A DNA stretch of 64,000 nt, taken from NCBI GenBank assembly GCA_019916065.1, contig CM034240.1, positions 14,679,894-14,743,893 of the forward strand, given 5' to 3'. The notes beneath the pieces were generated by a model that was not told where the DNA came from, searched no databases, and worked only from the letters and a program-made list of their open reading frames with translations. Below are positions 33,301 to 44,564 of the stretch, one piece after another. This stretch comes from Vitellaria paradoxa (taxonomy: Eukaryota > Streptophyta > Magnoliopsida > Ericales > Sapotaceae). The translations under genes and the position numbers were made by a program. Position 1 is the first letter of the stretch; each line of letters opens with the position of its first letter.

Positions 33301-36300
33301 ATATTTATCAAATGGTCAGTAGACCATTGGGGGGGTGACGAGGGTAGAGAGAGAGAGAGAGAGAAGGGGGAGGGGTGGATGGGGCAATAGGTGAAAAAAA
33401 TGTTAAAAAGTCAGTCAACAGCATGGGAGGAGAGAGAGGGGGATGATGGTTGGTGGTGGATGGGCCCCACAGTCATAATGGGAAAAGAAAGGAGAGAAGA
33501 GGAGGAAGGAGGAGGGGGGAGGGCTGGGGTAGGTGCAGGGTAGTCAGGCCATGCATGGCCAGCCCAAGCTCGGACCTTAGGAGTATGGGCTGGGTTGGGC
33601 TGAAACATGTTTGAGCTTGGTCGACCCAGTCCGTTTTACATCCCTAGTTACGCAAAACCTAAACTTTGGGGTGGGCTCTCTCTCATTGCTCTTCCATTGT
33701 GGTCTACCTATTGAAACACCTCTTTGTTCTATGTGGATAATTTCAATTTGTTGAGGAACACTGTCTTTAATTGCATTTGAACCAATATAACGGGAATTAC
33801 TGCACTTATACTTCATTCCTTTGTTCTTGTTCGATCTGATAATTAATATTAACATCAAATTAGGCATTCTTTGTCTTATTCTTACTTATCTTAAAAAACT
33901 TAATCTACACCATCTCTTCATGGCTGGCCAAGAGACTGCCATTTTAGGACAAATTACACGGTTCTTGTCTTAGAGCATGAATATAGTTTGAGTTTCATGA
34001 TTATGCAAATCCAACCTGGTGAAAAAAGCTCAACTCTAGCAAAGTTATCAGGGTGTATTATTTTGTGACATTGGATACTTTTATCTCTTATGGCTAGACA
34101 TCATCATACATATGTAGTCTGGATCACAAATGATCTTTCCATTGAAAAGTATGGGGAAATAAAGCCAGCTGAGATGAATTATTTTTTGCACTGATTGGTT
34201 TGGAGAATTTTTTAACTTGTTTTTATAAAATGAGTAGCCAAATTATGTGTTGTGCTAAGCGTTAACATTTGATGCACTTGATTTGCAAGGAGCATTATGG
34301 CAGCTGTTTTGAAAATAAATAACTTCCTGTCCATAGTTTGAAATGCAAGATCTGGGGTCTTTGCTATCATGGCTTTAATGGTTTGTCCTTCCCAACTTTA
34401 GTGTTTACTTCTGTTGCTTTAAGTCATATTGATGAGCAGGGTAGTCTTCTGTTTGCGCACTGACAAGTACTTGTATAAACCCCCATTTTCTTGGTGCTAT
34501 TTATTGACATACCTCTATTATCCAAAGAAATAAAATTTCTCTAGTACTTTCTTGGACCATTAAAGTTTTGAATTTGTGGATAGTTGGGACTGGATTGGGG
34601 GTTCCAATTGACTGGAAATAATGTTGGGTGTCCTCAATGGTGGAGTCACTAGAGGCAATCGAGGTGAGAGTTAAAGCAGTATGGAGCAGGATAGAGAGAG
34701 AGCATAGGAGCAGAGGCTATGTCTATGGTGAAGGATTTTAGTAGTGTTTTGTCCTGTAGAGTTCATAAAAGGCAGTTTATATATAGGAAGAGGGTTAGGC
34801 TTATTGAGGCTAGTGAACTGTGAGGCAGTTATTTGGTTAAACGAATGGTGTCATTTGTTGTGTGAGCAAGCATTGCGAGGATTACAATCATGTAATGGGG
34901 TTAGGATATCACGGTGGATTTGTCTTGTAACGTATCTTTTTACACTAATCAAAGGACTCTCAAAGAATTCCATAACCCTAACTATTAGATTGTCGGTCAC
35001 CAGTGATCCACGTAGAGGGAAGGATGACCTATTAGAGTGCTCATCGATGGTAGGCTCTCTCAAAGGAGGAGGTTCTTAAGCGAGCCCAAGGTGAATCTTT
35101 TTGTACTCATTTTGCAGATGCCTTTTTTATTTTTTAGGAAATTCAAGGTGTCCGAACCAACTTGATTGCACCTCGACTAATTCCTAGAGGCCCTAAAGTT
35201 GACGACCAGGTAGGCCTTTAGTAGCCCTGAGGAGATTCGAACTAGTGACCACCGGAGAGCAAACCTAAGGTTTCAGGAAAAAAGTTTACGAACAAGCAAA
35301 GTAGGGACTACAAGGCTCATTTTGAAAGCTCAAGCAGTTAATTTTTAAAATATTTGATTTTTTACTACAAGGTTTTTGTTTTATTAAGACCTGTTTGATA
35401 ACATTTATATATATATTTTTTGTTTATGTTTAACTGTTTTTGTTTCCAATTATTTTTTTTTTCGAAAATAAAAATAGAAAACATGTTTGGCAATGCAATT
35501 TTATTTACAATAATTAATTTTATTATTTTTTCAAATTAATTGAATTTAATAAAATATATTTCATATTAATTTAATTAATTAATTAACAAAATGTATTTAA
35601 ATTATTTAATTTAATGTTATAAATTATTTATTTTTAATAATATTTGATTTTAATAAATTATATGAATAAATAACATAATTTATTCATAAATTATTAGTTT
35701 GTTTATTAAAATTAATTTAATTTAATAAAATATCTTTGTAAAATATATAATTTTAATATATAATTATAATTAATTTAATTTTAGTAAAATAAATTATTTT
35801 AATATTAAATTATTATTTTAATTATAATTAATTTAATTTCAATAAAAATAAATATTTAATATGTAGTTATTTAAAAAAAAATAGTTTTGGTTCAATGAAA
35901 TGAATCATTATAATAATATATTATTATTTATTTAAAATAATTTTAGTTTAATAAAATAATTCATTTTAATATGATGCAACAAAAATGGACAAAGTGTTAA
36001 AATTGACAAAACATTTTATAAAAAATATATATAGATATATGAGAGTGAAAATATGATTTTTTTTTTTTGTTTACGTTTTTCTTTTTAAGTTTTTATTTTT
36101 TTGGGCAACAAAAAAATAAAAACTAGTTTATGGAGCATGTTTTTGTTGCTAACCAAACCAAACCAAGCCTTTTCCAACTAGGTGGGGTCGGCTCTATGGA
36201 CTTGACGACGCCAATCAAATTTGTTTAGGGTCATATCCTCCGTTAGATCTAGGTAAGTAAGGTCATGTTTAATAATTTCTTTCCAACTTCTCTTGGGTCT

Positions 36301-39300
36301 TCCTCTTCCTCTCCTACTCCAGGCGATCTCCATACTTTCAAACCTTCTAACAGGTGTCTCCGTTGGACGCCTTCTAACATGGCCGAACCATCTTAATCGA
36401 TTTTCTCTTATTTTATCTTCAATCGGTGATATTCCTACTTTGTCCCTAATCTCCTCGTTCCTAATCCTATCTCTCCTTATAATCCCACACATCCATCTTA
36501 GCATTCTCATCTACGCAACTGCCATCTTCTAAACATGATTATGTTTTACTGCCGAACACTCTAATTCATATAGCAACGCTGGTCTTACCGCCACCTTATA
36601 ATACATTCTTTTCACCTTGAGGGGGACTTTTCAATCGCATAAGACCCTAAAAACACTCCTTCATTTGGTCTACCCGGCCTGAATCCTGTGACTTACATCA
36701 GTATCAATCCCTCCATCTTGTTACACCATAGATTCAAGGTATCTAAAATTTTCTTTCTCTACAATTTTGTGTGCCTAAACTTATTTCTATGCTACCTGTT
36801 ACTCCACTTTGACTAAACTTGCATTCCATATATTCCGTTTTGTGTCGACTTAGCTTAAACCATTTTGTCTCTAACATTTTCTGCCACAATTCTAGTTTAG
36901 CATTCACTCCTTCTCTCGTCGCATCTACTAAAACAATATCATCTGCAAATAGCATACACTATGGCACCTCATCATGAATATGTCTTGTAATCTCATCCAT
37001 AACTAGAGCAAATAAGTACGGGCTTAACGCTGAGCCTTGGTGTAAACCAATCGTGATAGAAACTCTTTAGTCTCTCCACCAGTCGTCTGTATAGATGTCA
37101 TGGTTCTATCATACATGTCATTTATCGCCTCAATATATGCAGCACACGCTCTTTCTTTTTCAGTACTCTCCATAGAATCTCCTTAGGAACTCGGTCATAG
37201 GCCTTCTTTAAATCAATGAACACGATATGGAAATTTTTTTGACCTTCTCTATACTGTTCCATTAACCTCTTCAGGAGAAAGATAGGCTCCATGGTTGATC
37301 TCCCAGGCATGAAATCAAATTGATTTTTTGTAACGTTTGTTGTCCTTCTTAATCTTCTCTTAAGAACTGTCTCCCATAATTTCATTGTATGGCTCATCAA
37401 TTTAATCCCGCGGTAATTCGCACGTTTGTTGCCCTTTTTGTTGCTAGTTTTAAAAAATTTATAAACATAAACAAAAGAATAGTAAACGTAAGCATTACCA
37501 AACGCGATCTAAGAATGAAGGGCTGAGTAAGAATTAGAATGGTAATATGAATGCAAGGTTTTGGTCTCTCTCTCTTGTGGTCTTTAAGAATTTTAATTGC
37601 AAGATGATAAGGAATGATAGGAGAGATGAATGTCAAAAGTGCAAGTAAATCGTAACTTGGGTGTGCTTCTGCCTTTGTGTCCGCTTCTTATCTATAACTG
37701 ACCAGGTGATGTTTTTGAAGCTTTCAACTCCCATTTTTTTTTTTTTTTGGTGTACATTTTACCCTACCCAGATCCCATAATGCTTTCATCTTGTACGCTA
37801 GGTTGCCGTTTATTTATTTATTTATTTAAATGACCAAATGATGTAAAGTTTACATGGAACCAACTGAAAGGTAATAATTAAGATTTTGTTCTTTTTATTG
37901 TAATGCTGATACCTTTGGCTCAGCTTCCTATTGCTGTGTGTGGCAAGTTAGTAATTGTCTTGATTCTTGGCCTTATTAGATAAAGCTTTCATAAAGTCCA
38001 GAATGCATTGTACTAGCAAAATTTGAACTCTAGTTTAATGAAGTAATGAGTTCTAATCTTTATGAAGAATGGTGCTGAATTTTTGTTTTTTACTCTGTAA
38101 GCCCATACAATTTTAGATTTTGTACATGTATTTGGATTGGGTATGGACTCCACATTGGGCACTATGTTTTCAATATATTTAGGGTTTTTCTAACTATATG
38201 GGGTTTAGGAATTCCATGATTTATCAATACACAGGAAACTTGTGGGAAAATAGAGAGAGAGAGGGGGAGGGGTTGTAGGTAGAGGTAGAGGAGCCATATT
38301 AGTTGGTAAAGCAATGAACTATGCAAGGTATCTCAGGGAGTGGGTGCAGCACCTTGGTATTGTGATTCATGCCACTCTGGTTTGAATGTGGCAGGTTTAT
38401 GATGAGTGATAGAATTGATATCAACCCTTTCAAAAAAAAAAAAAAAAGAGAGAGAGAGAGAGAGAGATAGAATTGATATCAACATAAGCTATCTTCAAGG
38501 TGGTTTGTAGAAATCAAGCCAATGTGGAGATTGGGTTTGTCTTGTACTCTATTGGCATAAACAGTTTTGGATTTTATTTAAGTATACAGATTGGATGTCG
38601 AGTCTTTGGTTCATTAAGTTTCCAATGTATGTAGGTTTTTCCAAATTATATAGGGATTAGGGTTAGCATGGTTTACCTATGAATAAAAAACTTGCTAAAT
38701 CTCTAGTTAGAGAGATTTAGAGCATAAGGGTGGCTTGTAGGGAGAAGGGAGTAGAGTTTGAACTCTTCTATTATGATAGCAGAATTATTCTCTCACCGGC
38801 ACATAAATTCTGTGGGGGTTTCTTTTTCTCCTCCTTGTTTTATGTTGTGATTGTGCTTCTGGTGTGTAGGTTGGTTGAATTCCAATAAATAGAGGGCTTA
38901 GTGATTCAAGGCATATTACTATTGGAATTGCATTAGCCTGAAAATTGCAAAAGGGACAACCTTGGGCTCAATCTACCAACAAACTGATAAGTGAGATGTC
39001 TCAGCTGGGATTGAATTATTTGGGTCTTGTCTGATTCAAAAAGTTTGATATTTAAAGTTATTTCGGTTTTTCTCTATCTTGCTTGAATACGACCTGTCCT
39101 ATAGGGCCATTCATCTGTGTCCTTGAGGTCTAAACTGAAGTCAGTTCCAACATCTTGTTTTTACAAAATTCATACCATCATAACAAAAATTGAGGGATTT
39201 TGGCATGTTAAAATTTCATTTCTTTGTTACAAGACTGCTATTCCCATGGCATTCATATATATATATATATAGATGAGTAAATATTATTTGTTGGGGAAAT

Positions 39301-39868
39301 GGGGATGGGATGACTCAAACCCACCACTGAATTAATTTTAACACCTCTAGGCATAAATTTTGGATTGAAAAGCTCCTTGGCATTTGGCTAAAGAGCAAAC
39401 TCAGATGGGTGTTGACTAAATTGTTTCATGTAAATGATGAAAAGGTTCTCAATATTGAAATTTGAATATAATTAGTTTGACTCCAAGATTTCTGGCTGTG
39501 TTTTTGTGATGAAACGTAGAATCAGAACCATATTTATTGTGCTAATGCTTGCAAGATTAAGAAATTTGTAATCATTTCTCTTTTTAATTCATAAAATGCA
39601 TGCTTTAGGTCATGGACGAAGTGTCGCTGTGATGTGTGCGCTGTTGGTGGCTATGGGGGTCGTAGAAGATTGGAAAAATGCTGAGAAGTTAATTCGAGAA
39701 AAACGCCCCTATATACGAATGAATGGCCTCCACCGGAAAGCCTTGGAGGAATGGTCAAAGCACCGCATATCTACTCCAAAAAAGATGGAAGAAATTGATG
39801 TAAGTTCTGTAATTTTGTCTAGTGCTTCTGGACGCTCTCTAGCAGATAGGCCATATGGAAAAAATTGA
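30345..39868 (+). CDS. Membrane-anchored dual-specificity/tyrosine phosphatase-like protein (YnbD-like)
   Basis: Exon 1 is 30345-30888 and exon 2 starts at 39609. They join in phase 1 across an 8,720-bp intron (donor GTATGA, acceptor CTTTAG). Reading on to the stop at 39866-39868 gives 267 residues. A strong donor (GATGTAAGT, GT at 39800-39801) inside exon 2 means a further small exon or a spliced 3' end is possible. The N terminus has two or three hydrophobic segments ([19 protein letters not shown] and [13 protein letters not shown]). A phosphatase domain follows, with [25 protein letters not shown] and the catalytic loop HCAYGHGRS matching HCx5R. Plant relatives are often labelled YnbD-like or dual-specificity phosphatases; the substrate is unknown. 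The intron interrupts the catalytic loop at its central glycine. All catalytic residues are present, so the gene appears functional if the long intron is spliced. Confidence 0.88.
30889..32063. other. Left part of the phosphatase intron
   Basis: This is unique AT-rich intron with a poly(T) run near 31283-31301 and a short direct repeat containing CATGTAAAAGTAGTTATTT (near 31581 and 31613). No transposon ends or exons were recognised. Confidence 0.5.
32064..33646. mobile_element. hAT-like non-autonomous element with a nested LINE
   Basis: The terminal repeats are TAGGCATGTAAAATGG and (inverted) TAGGGATGTAAAACGG. The flanking 8-bp sequences GTCACACA (32056-32063) and GTTACGCA (33647-33654) match at 6 of 8 positions, consistent with an old hAT target-site duplication. 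Both ends carry GGTTGACC/GGTCGACC and GGGTTGGGCT motifs. The interior is GA-rich and non-coding apart from the LINE at 32645-33240. The element lies in the phosphatase intron. Confidence 0.8.
32645..33240 (+). mobile_element. 5'-truncated RTE-type LINE (3' end only)
   Basis: It encodes the C-terminal end of a plant RTE-like reverse transcriptase ([59 protein letters not shown]), with stop codons. It ends in the (GGTTT)n tail typical of these elements. The flanking sequences at 32628-32644 and 33241-33257 (AGGGTTGAAAGAGAGAG and AGGGTTGAGAGAGAGAG) form a 17-bp target-site duplication with one mismatch. It inserted into the hAT-like element. Confidence 0.88.
33647..34589. other. Phosphatase intron, no recognised elements
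   Basis: AT-rich intron sequence. The short minus-strand frame at 33577-33867 has no recognisable product. Confidence 0.5.
34590..35134. other. GC-richer unassigned segment in the phosphatase intron
   Basis: The composition and vocabulary (GGAGCAGAGG, TTTATATATAGGAAGAGG) recall the unexplained stretch at 4180-4400, so both may derive from the same kind of retroelement LTR. No paired ends could be identified. Confidence 0.35.
35135..35280 (-). mobile_element. tRNA-derived SINE fragment
   Basis: On the minus strand it reads a box-B-like GTTCGAATCTCC (about 35245), then GGGCCTCTAGGAATTAGTCG, then AGGTGCAATCAAGTTGGTTC and CGGACACC, followed by an A/T-rich tail. This body matches a dicot SINE type I know from its ATTAGTCGAGGTGCGCGCAA-like core. 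The tRNA-like head appears truncated. Confidence 0.6.
35388..37509. mobile_element. Tourist-like MITE split by a LINE
   Basis: The ends GACCTGTTTGATAAC and (inverted) GATCGCGTTTGGTAATG are flanked by TAA on both sides (35385-35387 and 37510-37512), as in PIF/Harbinger insertions. Removing the LINE at 36152-37434 and one 12-bp duplication leaves an AT-rich non-coding element of about 0.83 kb. It lies in the phosphatase intron. Confidence 0.75.
36152..37434 (-). mobile_element. 5'-truncated RTE-type LINE with partial reverse transcriptase
   Basis: On the minus strand, in order, it shows reverse-transcriptase motif A ([12 protein letters not shown], near 37220), motif C ([10 protein letters not shown], near 36950) and the C-terminal block ([20 protein letters not shown] to FDWRR). 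Frames are broken by stops and shifts, so it is inactive. The 12-bp target-site duplication TTTTTGTTGCTA is exact (36140-36151 and 37435-37446). The 3' tail is a GGTTT repeat. It is the same family as 32645-33240 but in the opposite orientation. Confidence 0.92.
37510..38289. other. Phosphatase intron, no recognised elements
   Basis: It contains a poly(T) run near 37736-37748 and a TTTA array near 37809-37828. Nothing else stands out. Confidence 0.5.
38290..38483 (+). repeat. SINE-like sequence with poly(A) and an 18-bp direct repeat
   Basis: TTAGTTGGTAAAGCAATGAA resembles a tRNA D-arm/box A, and GGTTTGAATGTGGC about 85 bp later resembles box B. A poly(A) run follows. GATAGAATTGATATCAAC occurs exactly twice (38408-38425 and 38466-38483), around the poly(A) and a GA microsatellite. 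The repeat does not flank the whole element, so the SINE call is weak. Confidence 0.4.
38484..39608. other. Right part of the phosphatase intron
   Basis: Unique intron sequence with a short TA microsatellite near 39257-39272. It ends at the acceptor before exon 2. Confidence 0.5.
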
Positions 39869-40225
39869 TTGTTCATTCTCTTCTTCCACTTAAATATCCA
39901 TCTGTTTGTTTTGAAAAGGATTTGTATTATTGACATCACAATTGTTTTTAGTTTGTTCTGCAATCAAGATTTGAAAGTTGACGGGTTAACTGAACAGTTT
40001 GCTTGAATTCAGAAAATATATGTTATTCTGTATTCTGATAACATCGTCCGGATGAGATCTCTTGTAGTACATGTTGAGGTACAGCCTGTAATATATATAC
40101 TAGCAGATACACTGTTGTTTCATGCTAGTGAAGTAAGAAATTATGTCACTAACTATCATCAAAGTCATTCTCATCACCATCACCATTAATATTTCATCTT
40201 ACATGCATAATGTTTGCTTAAAAGA

Positions 40226-40261
<36 letters not shown>

Positions 40262-40756
40262 TTATATGTCATTAGTAATTTTTTGTTATTTATAGACTTT
40301 ATTGAGAATAAGGTTTTGGTTTGAGCAGTGATGCAAGATTTATCATGCTATTTGTTGGCAATGGTGCTGTTAAAATTTGATTTGCTGCCTTTCTGGGGTT
40401 TTTAAGGCAATGGACACTTTTCCAATTTGACCTTCTTTAGCTTACCGAGATTGATAGAAGGGCTGAGGCTGACATATACAATAGCGGTAATCACAGGTTT
40501 GCACATAAAGCTGTTGTTTCTCATTTATATATATATATATATATATATATTTTCAGGGAGTAATAAAGTTGCACTTATTTTCTTTCTTCTACCAATCAAG
40601 GGAGGATTGTCGTACTTATTCAAGGCTGAAGAACAAATTACATCTCTCATCTATGGTCTTTTGGAGCTATTAGGTCTGAGAATCAGGAGATCATTCCAAC
40701 ATTGCATCTCCCTATTTTTTGGGTGGTTCAGCATAGGTGTCCCTTTTAATTCTTTA
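39869..40756. other. 3' flank of the phosphatase gene
   Basis: It probably includes 3' UTR. It holds a (CT)n microsatellite at about 40228-40258 and an (AT)n run at about 40526-40550. No further exon was identified with confidence. Confidence 0.5.
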
Positions 40757-41593
40757 GGCCGTGTTTGGATCAAGGATTTATTGAGGAAGAAAAGGAGAAG
40801 ATGATTCAAATTACTTCTTTTATTTAATTATAGTGAAAAATGGTGGTAAAAATATGAGATTTGAAAATGAAATAAAAATTAATTTATTAAGAAATGGTAT
40901 TCATTTATATTTTCTAATATAATCAAATAAGAATTTGGTATTTGGTACTTCTTTTATTGTTTATTTTTATTTACTTTTTTTCCTCACCAAATTCTTGTAT
41001 AAGCACAAACAGATAAGAGACTAAAAATTAATTCAAGTGGTTAGAGTTTATTCACTAACAAGTTTGGTTGCGAGTTTTGAGTTTTATGGGGTGTGATTGA
41101 GCTTTGGGTTATGAAATATAATGAATATAATGTTGAATGTTAAAAAGGGGGGGAAAAAAAAGAGAGAGAGAGAGAAAAGAAAAACAAACAAACATTAGAG
41201 ATAGTGAGTACAAAGGGTTAGAAAACTCGAAATTTGGATTTGCTGAAATAAGAAGCGGTAATAGCATCAATGAAGATGATTTTATTCAATCTTGCAAGTC
41301 ATTTGTGAAAGTAGATTTCATTCCTCGACCTAACAAAGTCTATGGAAGTTTAAATTCAAAGTTGATTTCATTTGATTCTACCCTCCTGTTTTTAGAATTT
41401 GAAGGGAGGAAAATGTTAGGTAGATGGTGTAGAATTTGGAGGGAAATGTTAGGTAGATGGTATTTAGATGGTTAACTTTTGTGCAAAATGTTGGCGTAAA
41501 AGTGATATGTGTGAAATTTAACTTAAGAAAGTTAAAAAAAAAAAATTGATAAAATTTAGAATTTTTTTATTTTTTATACCTTCCAAACAACCC
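40757..41593. mobile_element. Tourist-like MITE (837 bp)
   Basis: The ends GGCCGTGTTTGGAT and (inverted) GGGTTGTTTGGAAG are flanked by TTA on both sides (40754-40756 and 41594-41596). The interior is AT-rich; an open frame at 41137-41475 looks fortuitous. It is related at its left end to 27599-27842. Confidence 0.7.
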
Positions 41594-43277
41594 TTAGTGG
41601 AAGTCTTCGCTTTCCAGAGTAGATAAACAACATGTTGGGAGAATTTTACTGCTCTGAAACCGAGCATTAATTTGCCATAACAGTGCATGCACATACCAAC
41701 TTGCAGGGATTGAGGAACCAATCTAAGTCTAGGTACTGACTGCCACGTGATCACCTCAATTACATGTTGGGTCGTTTGCAGCTATTTTAAGTTTGTTTAA
41801 AATGTGTTTTTAGTAAATTTTTTTGGTATTTGAAGCGTAACTAATAAAAAAATAAAAATGTAAAGATGAATAACAAAATTTTGTTTGAACGAATTTTGAC
41901 AGATATTTTTTAACTTTTGTGTTAGAATTTTTTTAAATTTGTAGAGATTTTATTGAAATTTACAAAAAATTACTGAGATTTGTAGATATTTACGTAGTTG
42001 TAAAAATTGTTTTGTAAAAATTTAAAGAAATTTATAGAGTTTTATAAATTTTTTGTTTTAATTTTACAATTAAAAAAAAAAAAAGACTGCTACCTATTGC
42101 CAATACCTGAGTTTGTCGTCGAAAAATCCGTTCATCTTGGTTCCCACGACATGCGTGAGAGCTTTTGGATCAATCAGTGCCTTCACACCTTTCTCCTCAA
42201 CCAACTCATCCAGCGAATTTTCCCTCGCAGGTTCGATTCTTGCCTAGAATGAACAGAATTTAAGTGGGGGGCCGTGACGATATGTTGTTGCGCTAGTTCT
42301 CCCAAAGATTTATAACTCAATAAATAAAATTACTGGACAATTTCCCTTGTTACAAAAAAAAAAAAAAAAAAAAAAATTTCCCCTCGTTTCCATCTTCTTC
42401 TATATAAAAATAATAGAAGACTAATCCAACACTCTGTATCTTCAATTAATAATAACAAGTATATAGTTAATGCACTGTCATATATCATGATAAAGTTAGA
42501 GAGAGAGAGAGAGAGAGATTGATTGATTGATTGATTGATTGCGACTTTATTTGTAGCATAGCAAATGGTTATAAGTCAAAAGTACCTCATGAACACCATC
42601 AATAAAGTGGCATGGGTCTCAATAGTTTATAACTTAGGAATAGAAAGGAACTCCAGAACATTTAAAAGGGATGATAAATTCACCAGTAAGAATACTTGAG
42701 AAGATAAAACATGAAATTCATATTACAGCATCCCAAGTAGTAAAGATTAAGCCTTCCGATGCAAATATTAAAATTTGTAAGAAATGGGAGATCCCTGCTT
42801 TTGTATAGTTTATACTTTTTTAATAGTACGAGAATATATTCTCAAAACATTGTACATTTTATTCCATTAATGTAAATACAGTTTTTGTTTACCAAAACAA
42901 AAAGAAATGATTATAAGTTGTACTTTTATAATTAATATGCATGTTATTATGAAAATATTTCACCTTTCACGATTTTTCATCACTAGAAACCAATCTTATA
43001 TAAATTAGGTGAGTGAATCTCGTAATCTTGCAATTCATTTTGGGCATAAACATACGAAATTTTCTTTACCCTGCACGTATTATTGTTTATTTCTGTAAAC
43101 TGAAAATGTGTTGCAATGAGATTTATTTAGTGTGACATCCGGGCAAATAGTCAATTCATTCAGCGTAATTGTGATTGCAAGATTGAAGCTATCGTTCTTT
43201 CGTAGTCTAGCGTCCAATCATGATTGTCTAATTTTCATATTCATTCACATGGAACCCACATGACGCAGATGGATATA
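41594..43277. other. Intergenic spacer, with a possible SINE and compound microsatellite
   Basis: About 42110-42385 contains a box-B-like GGTTCGATTCTTGCC (near 42230) and ends in a long poly(A), so it may be a SINE, but box A and a target duplication were not found. A GA run followed by (GATT)n lies at about 42498-42541. The remainder is AT-rich with no gene. Confidence 0.4.
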
Positions 43278-43636
43278 GGGCCCGTTTGGGGGCTGAAAAA
43301 TTAGTAAAAAAGTATTAAAAGTTATATTTTACAATTTTTGATGCGTTTGGTAAAATTACAAATTTTTTCACTTTTTTGATTTGCTATAATAAAAAATAAA
43401 ACAAAAAGTTACCATTTTTTTGATTTGTTAGAATAAAAAATATACCAAATACACAAAAAGTTACCACTTTTTTAATTTATTATAGTAAAAAATTTACCAA
43501 ACATCTAAAAATTGTAAAAAAATATTAAAAAATACACTTTGTTCTATCGAACACACAAAAAAATATAACTAAAAAACACATAAAAAATTATCAAAAATTT
43601 TATTTTTTTCTTATTTTTAAACCTCTGAACGGGCTC
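43278..43636. mobile_element. MITE of the GTTTGG-end type
   Basis: The ends are GGGCCCGTTTGGGGGC and (inverted) GAGCCCGTTCAGAGG. The interior repeats TTACCA..TTTTTT..ACCAAA blocks that also occur in 44177-44561, so the two are related. No target duplication is clear. Confidence 0.6.
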
Positions 43637-43835
43637 ACAGGGATAGTAAAAAATATTTATTTACAACAGGTATCCATAATTACCCACCCGCTTAAGAATG
43701 GTATGGAATAATTTTGGGAACTCCTTAGCCCTTACCGTGAATGAGGACAGAGTCGGCCCACCATAGGCTGTGATACACGAGATTGTACGGCTGGATAGGG
43801 GCGAGGCTTGTGCCAATCGGATAATCGAGAACGTT

Positions 43836-44122
43836 TGGGGCATTTGGTAGCAAAATTAACAAAAAAAAAAAATTAATTTTTGATTTTTAATTGCTAGGTA
43901 AATTATTAATTTTTGTCTTTTTTTACTTTATTATAGTAACATCTCAATTCAAAAGTATCAAAAGTTGTTAAAAATTATTAAAAATTATCAAAAATTTTAT
44001 TAAATACTCAAAAATACTAAAAATTACTATTTATTTTACTAAACACGATAAAAACTACAACTAGTAATTTTTAATAAGACATACTAAAAATTATTTAAAA
44101 TTATGTCTCTAAACGCCTCTTA
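43836..44122. mobile_element. Probable decayed MITE
   Basis: GGGGCATTTGGTAG at the left and, inverted, AGAGGCGTTTAGAG at the right bracket AT-rich DNA with repeated AAAAATTA blocks. It lies between two better-defined MITEs. The boundaries are approximate. Confidence 0.4.
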
Positions 44123-44176
44123 GTAGTTGACCAATATCCGGTAGAGCTGAGGTATTGCTTACTTGTTGTATACTAA

Positions 44177-44561
44177 GGGCATGTTTGGAGACTCAAAAAT
44201 TAGCCCAAAAAAATACTAAAAGTTACATTTTGTAACTTTTGATACGTTTGGTAAAACCATAATTTTTCTTACTTTTTTGCTTTATTATAGTAAAAAAATA
44301 AAACAAAAAATTTTATCAAATACACAAAAATTGTCACTTTTTTGCTCCGCTACAGTAAAAACTTACCAAACGCACAAAAAGTTACCATTTTTTACTTTGT
44401 TATAGTAAAAAGTTTACCAAACACCTAAAAGTTACAAAAAAATTGCTAAAAATTACACTTTATTCTATCAAACACACAAAAAAATATAACTAAAAAAACA
44501 CATACAAAAACTACCAAAAATTTTACTTTTTTTGCTGATTCTTAATCCTCCAAACGGACTC
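44177..44561. mobile_element. Tourist-like MITE (385 bp)
   Basis: The ends GGGCATGTTTGGAGACTC and (inverted) GAGTCCGTTTGGAGGATT are flanked by TAA on both sides (44174-44176 and 44562-44564). The internal blocks are shared with 43278-43636. Confidence 0.75.
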
Positions 44562-44564
44562 TAA

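Noticed and set aside
36178..37400. An intact reverse-transcriptase gene
   Set aside because: Motifs are present but in different frames with stops, and the 5' part including the endonuclease is missing. It is a dead LINE.
41137..41475. 112-codon plus-strand open frame as a gene
   Set aside because: It lies inside a Tourist-like MITE and includes a GA microsatellite coding for Glu/Arg runs.
42110..42385. A confirmed SINE
   Set aside because: Only box B and a poly(A) tail are visible. Box A and a target-site duplication were not found, so it is left as a possibility within a spacer entry.
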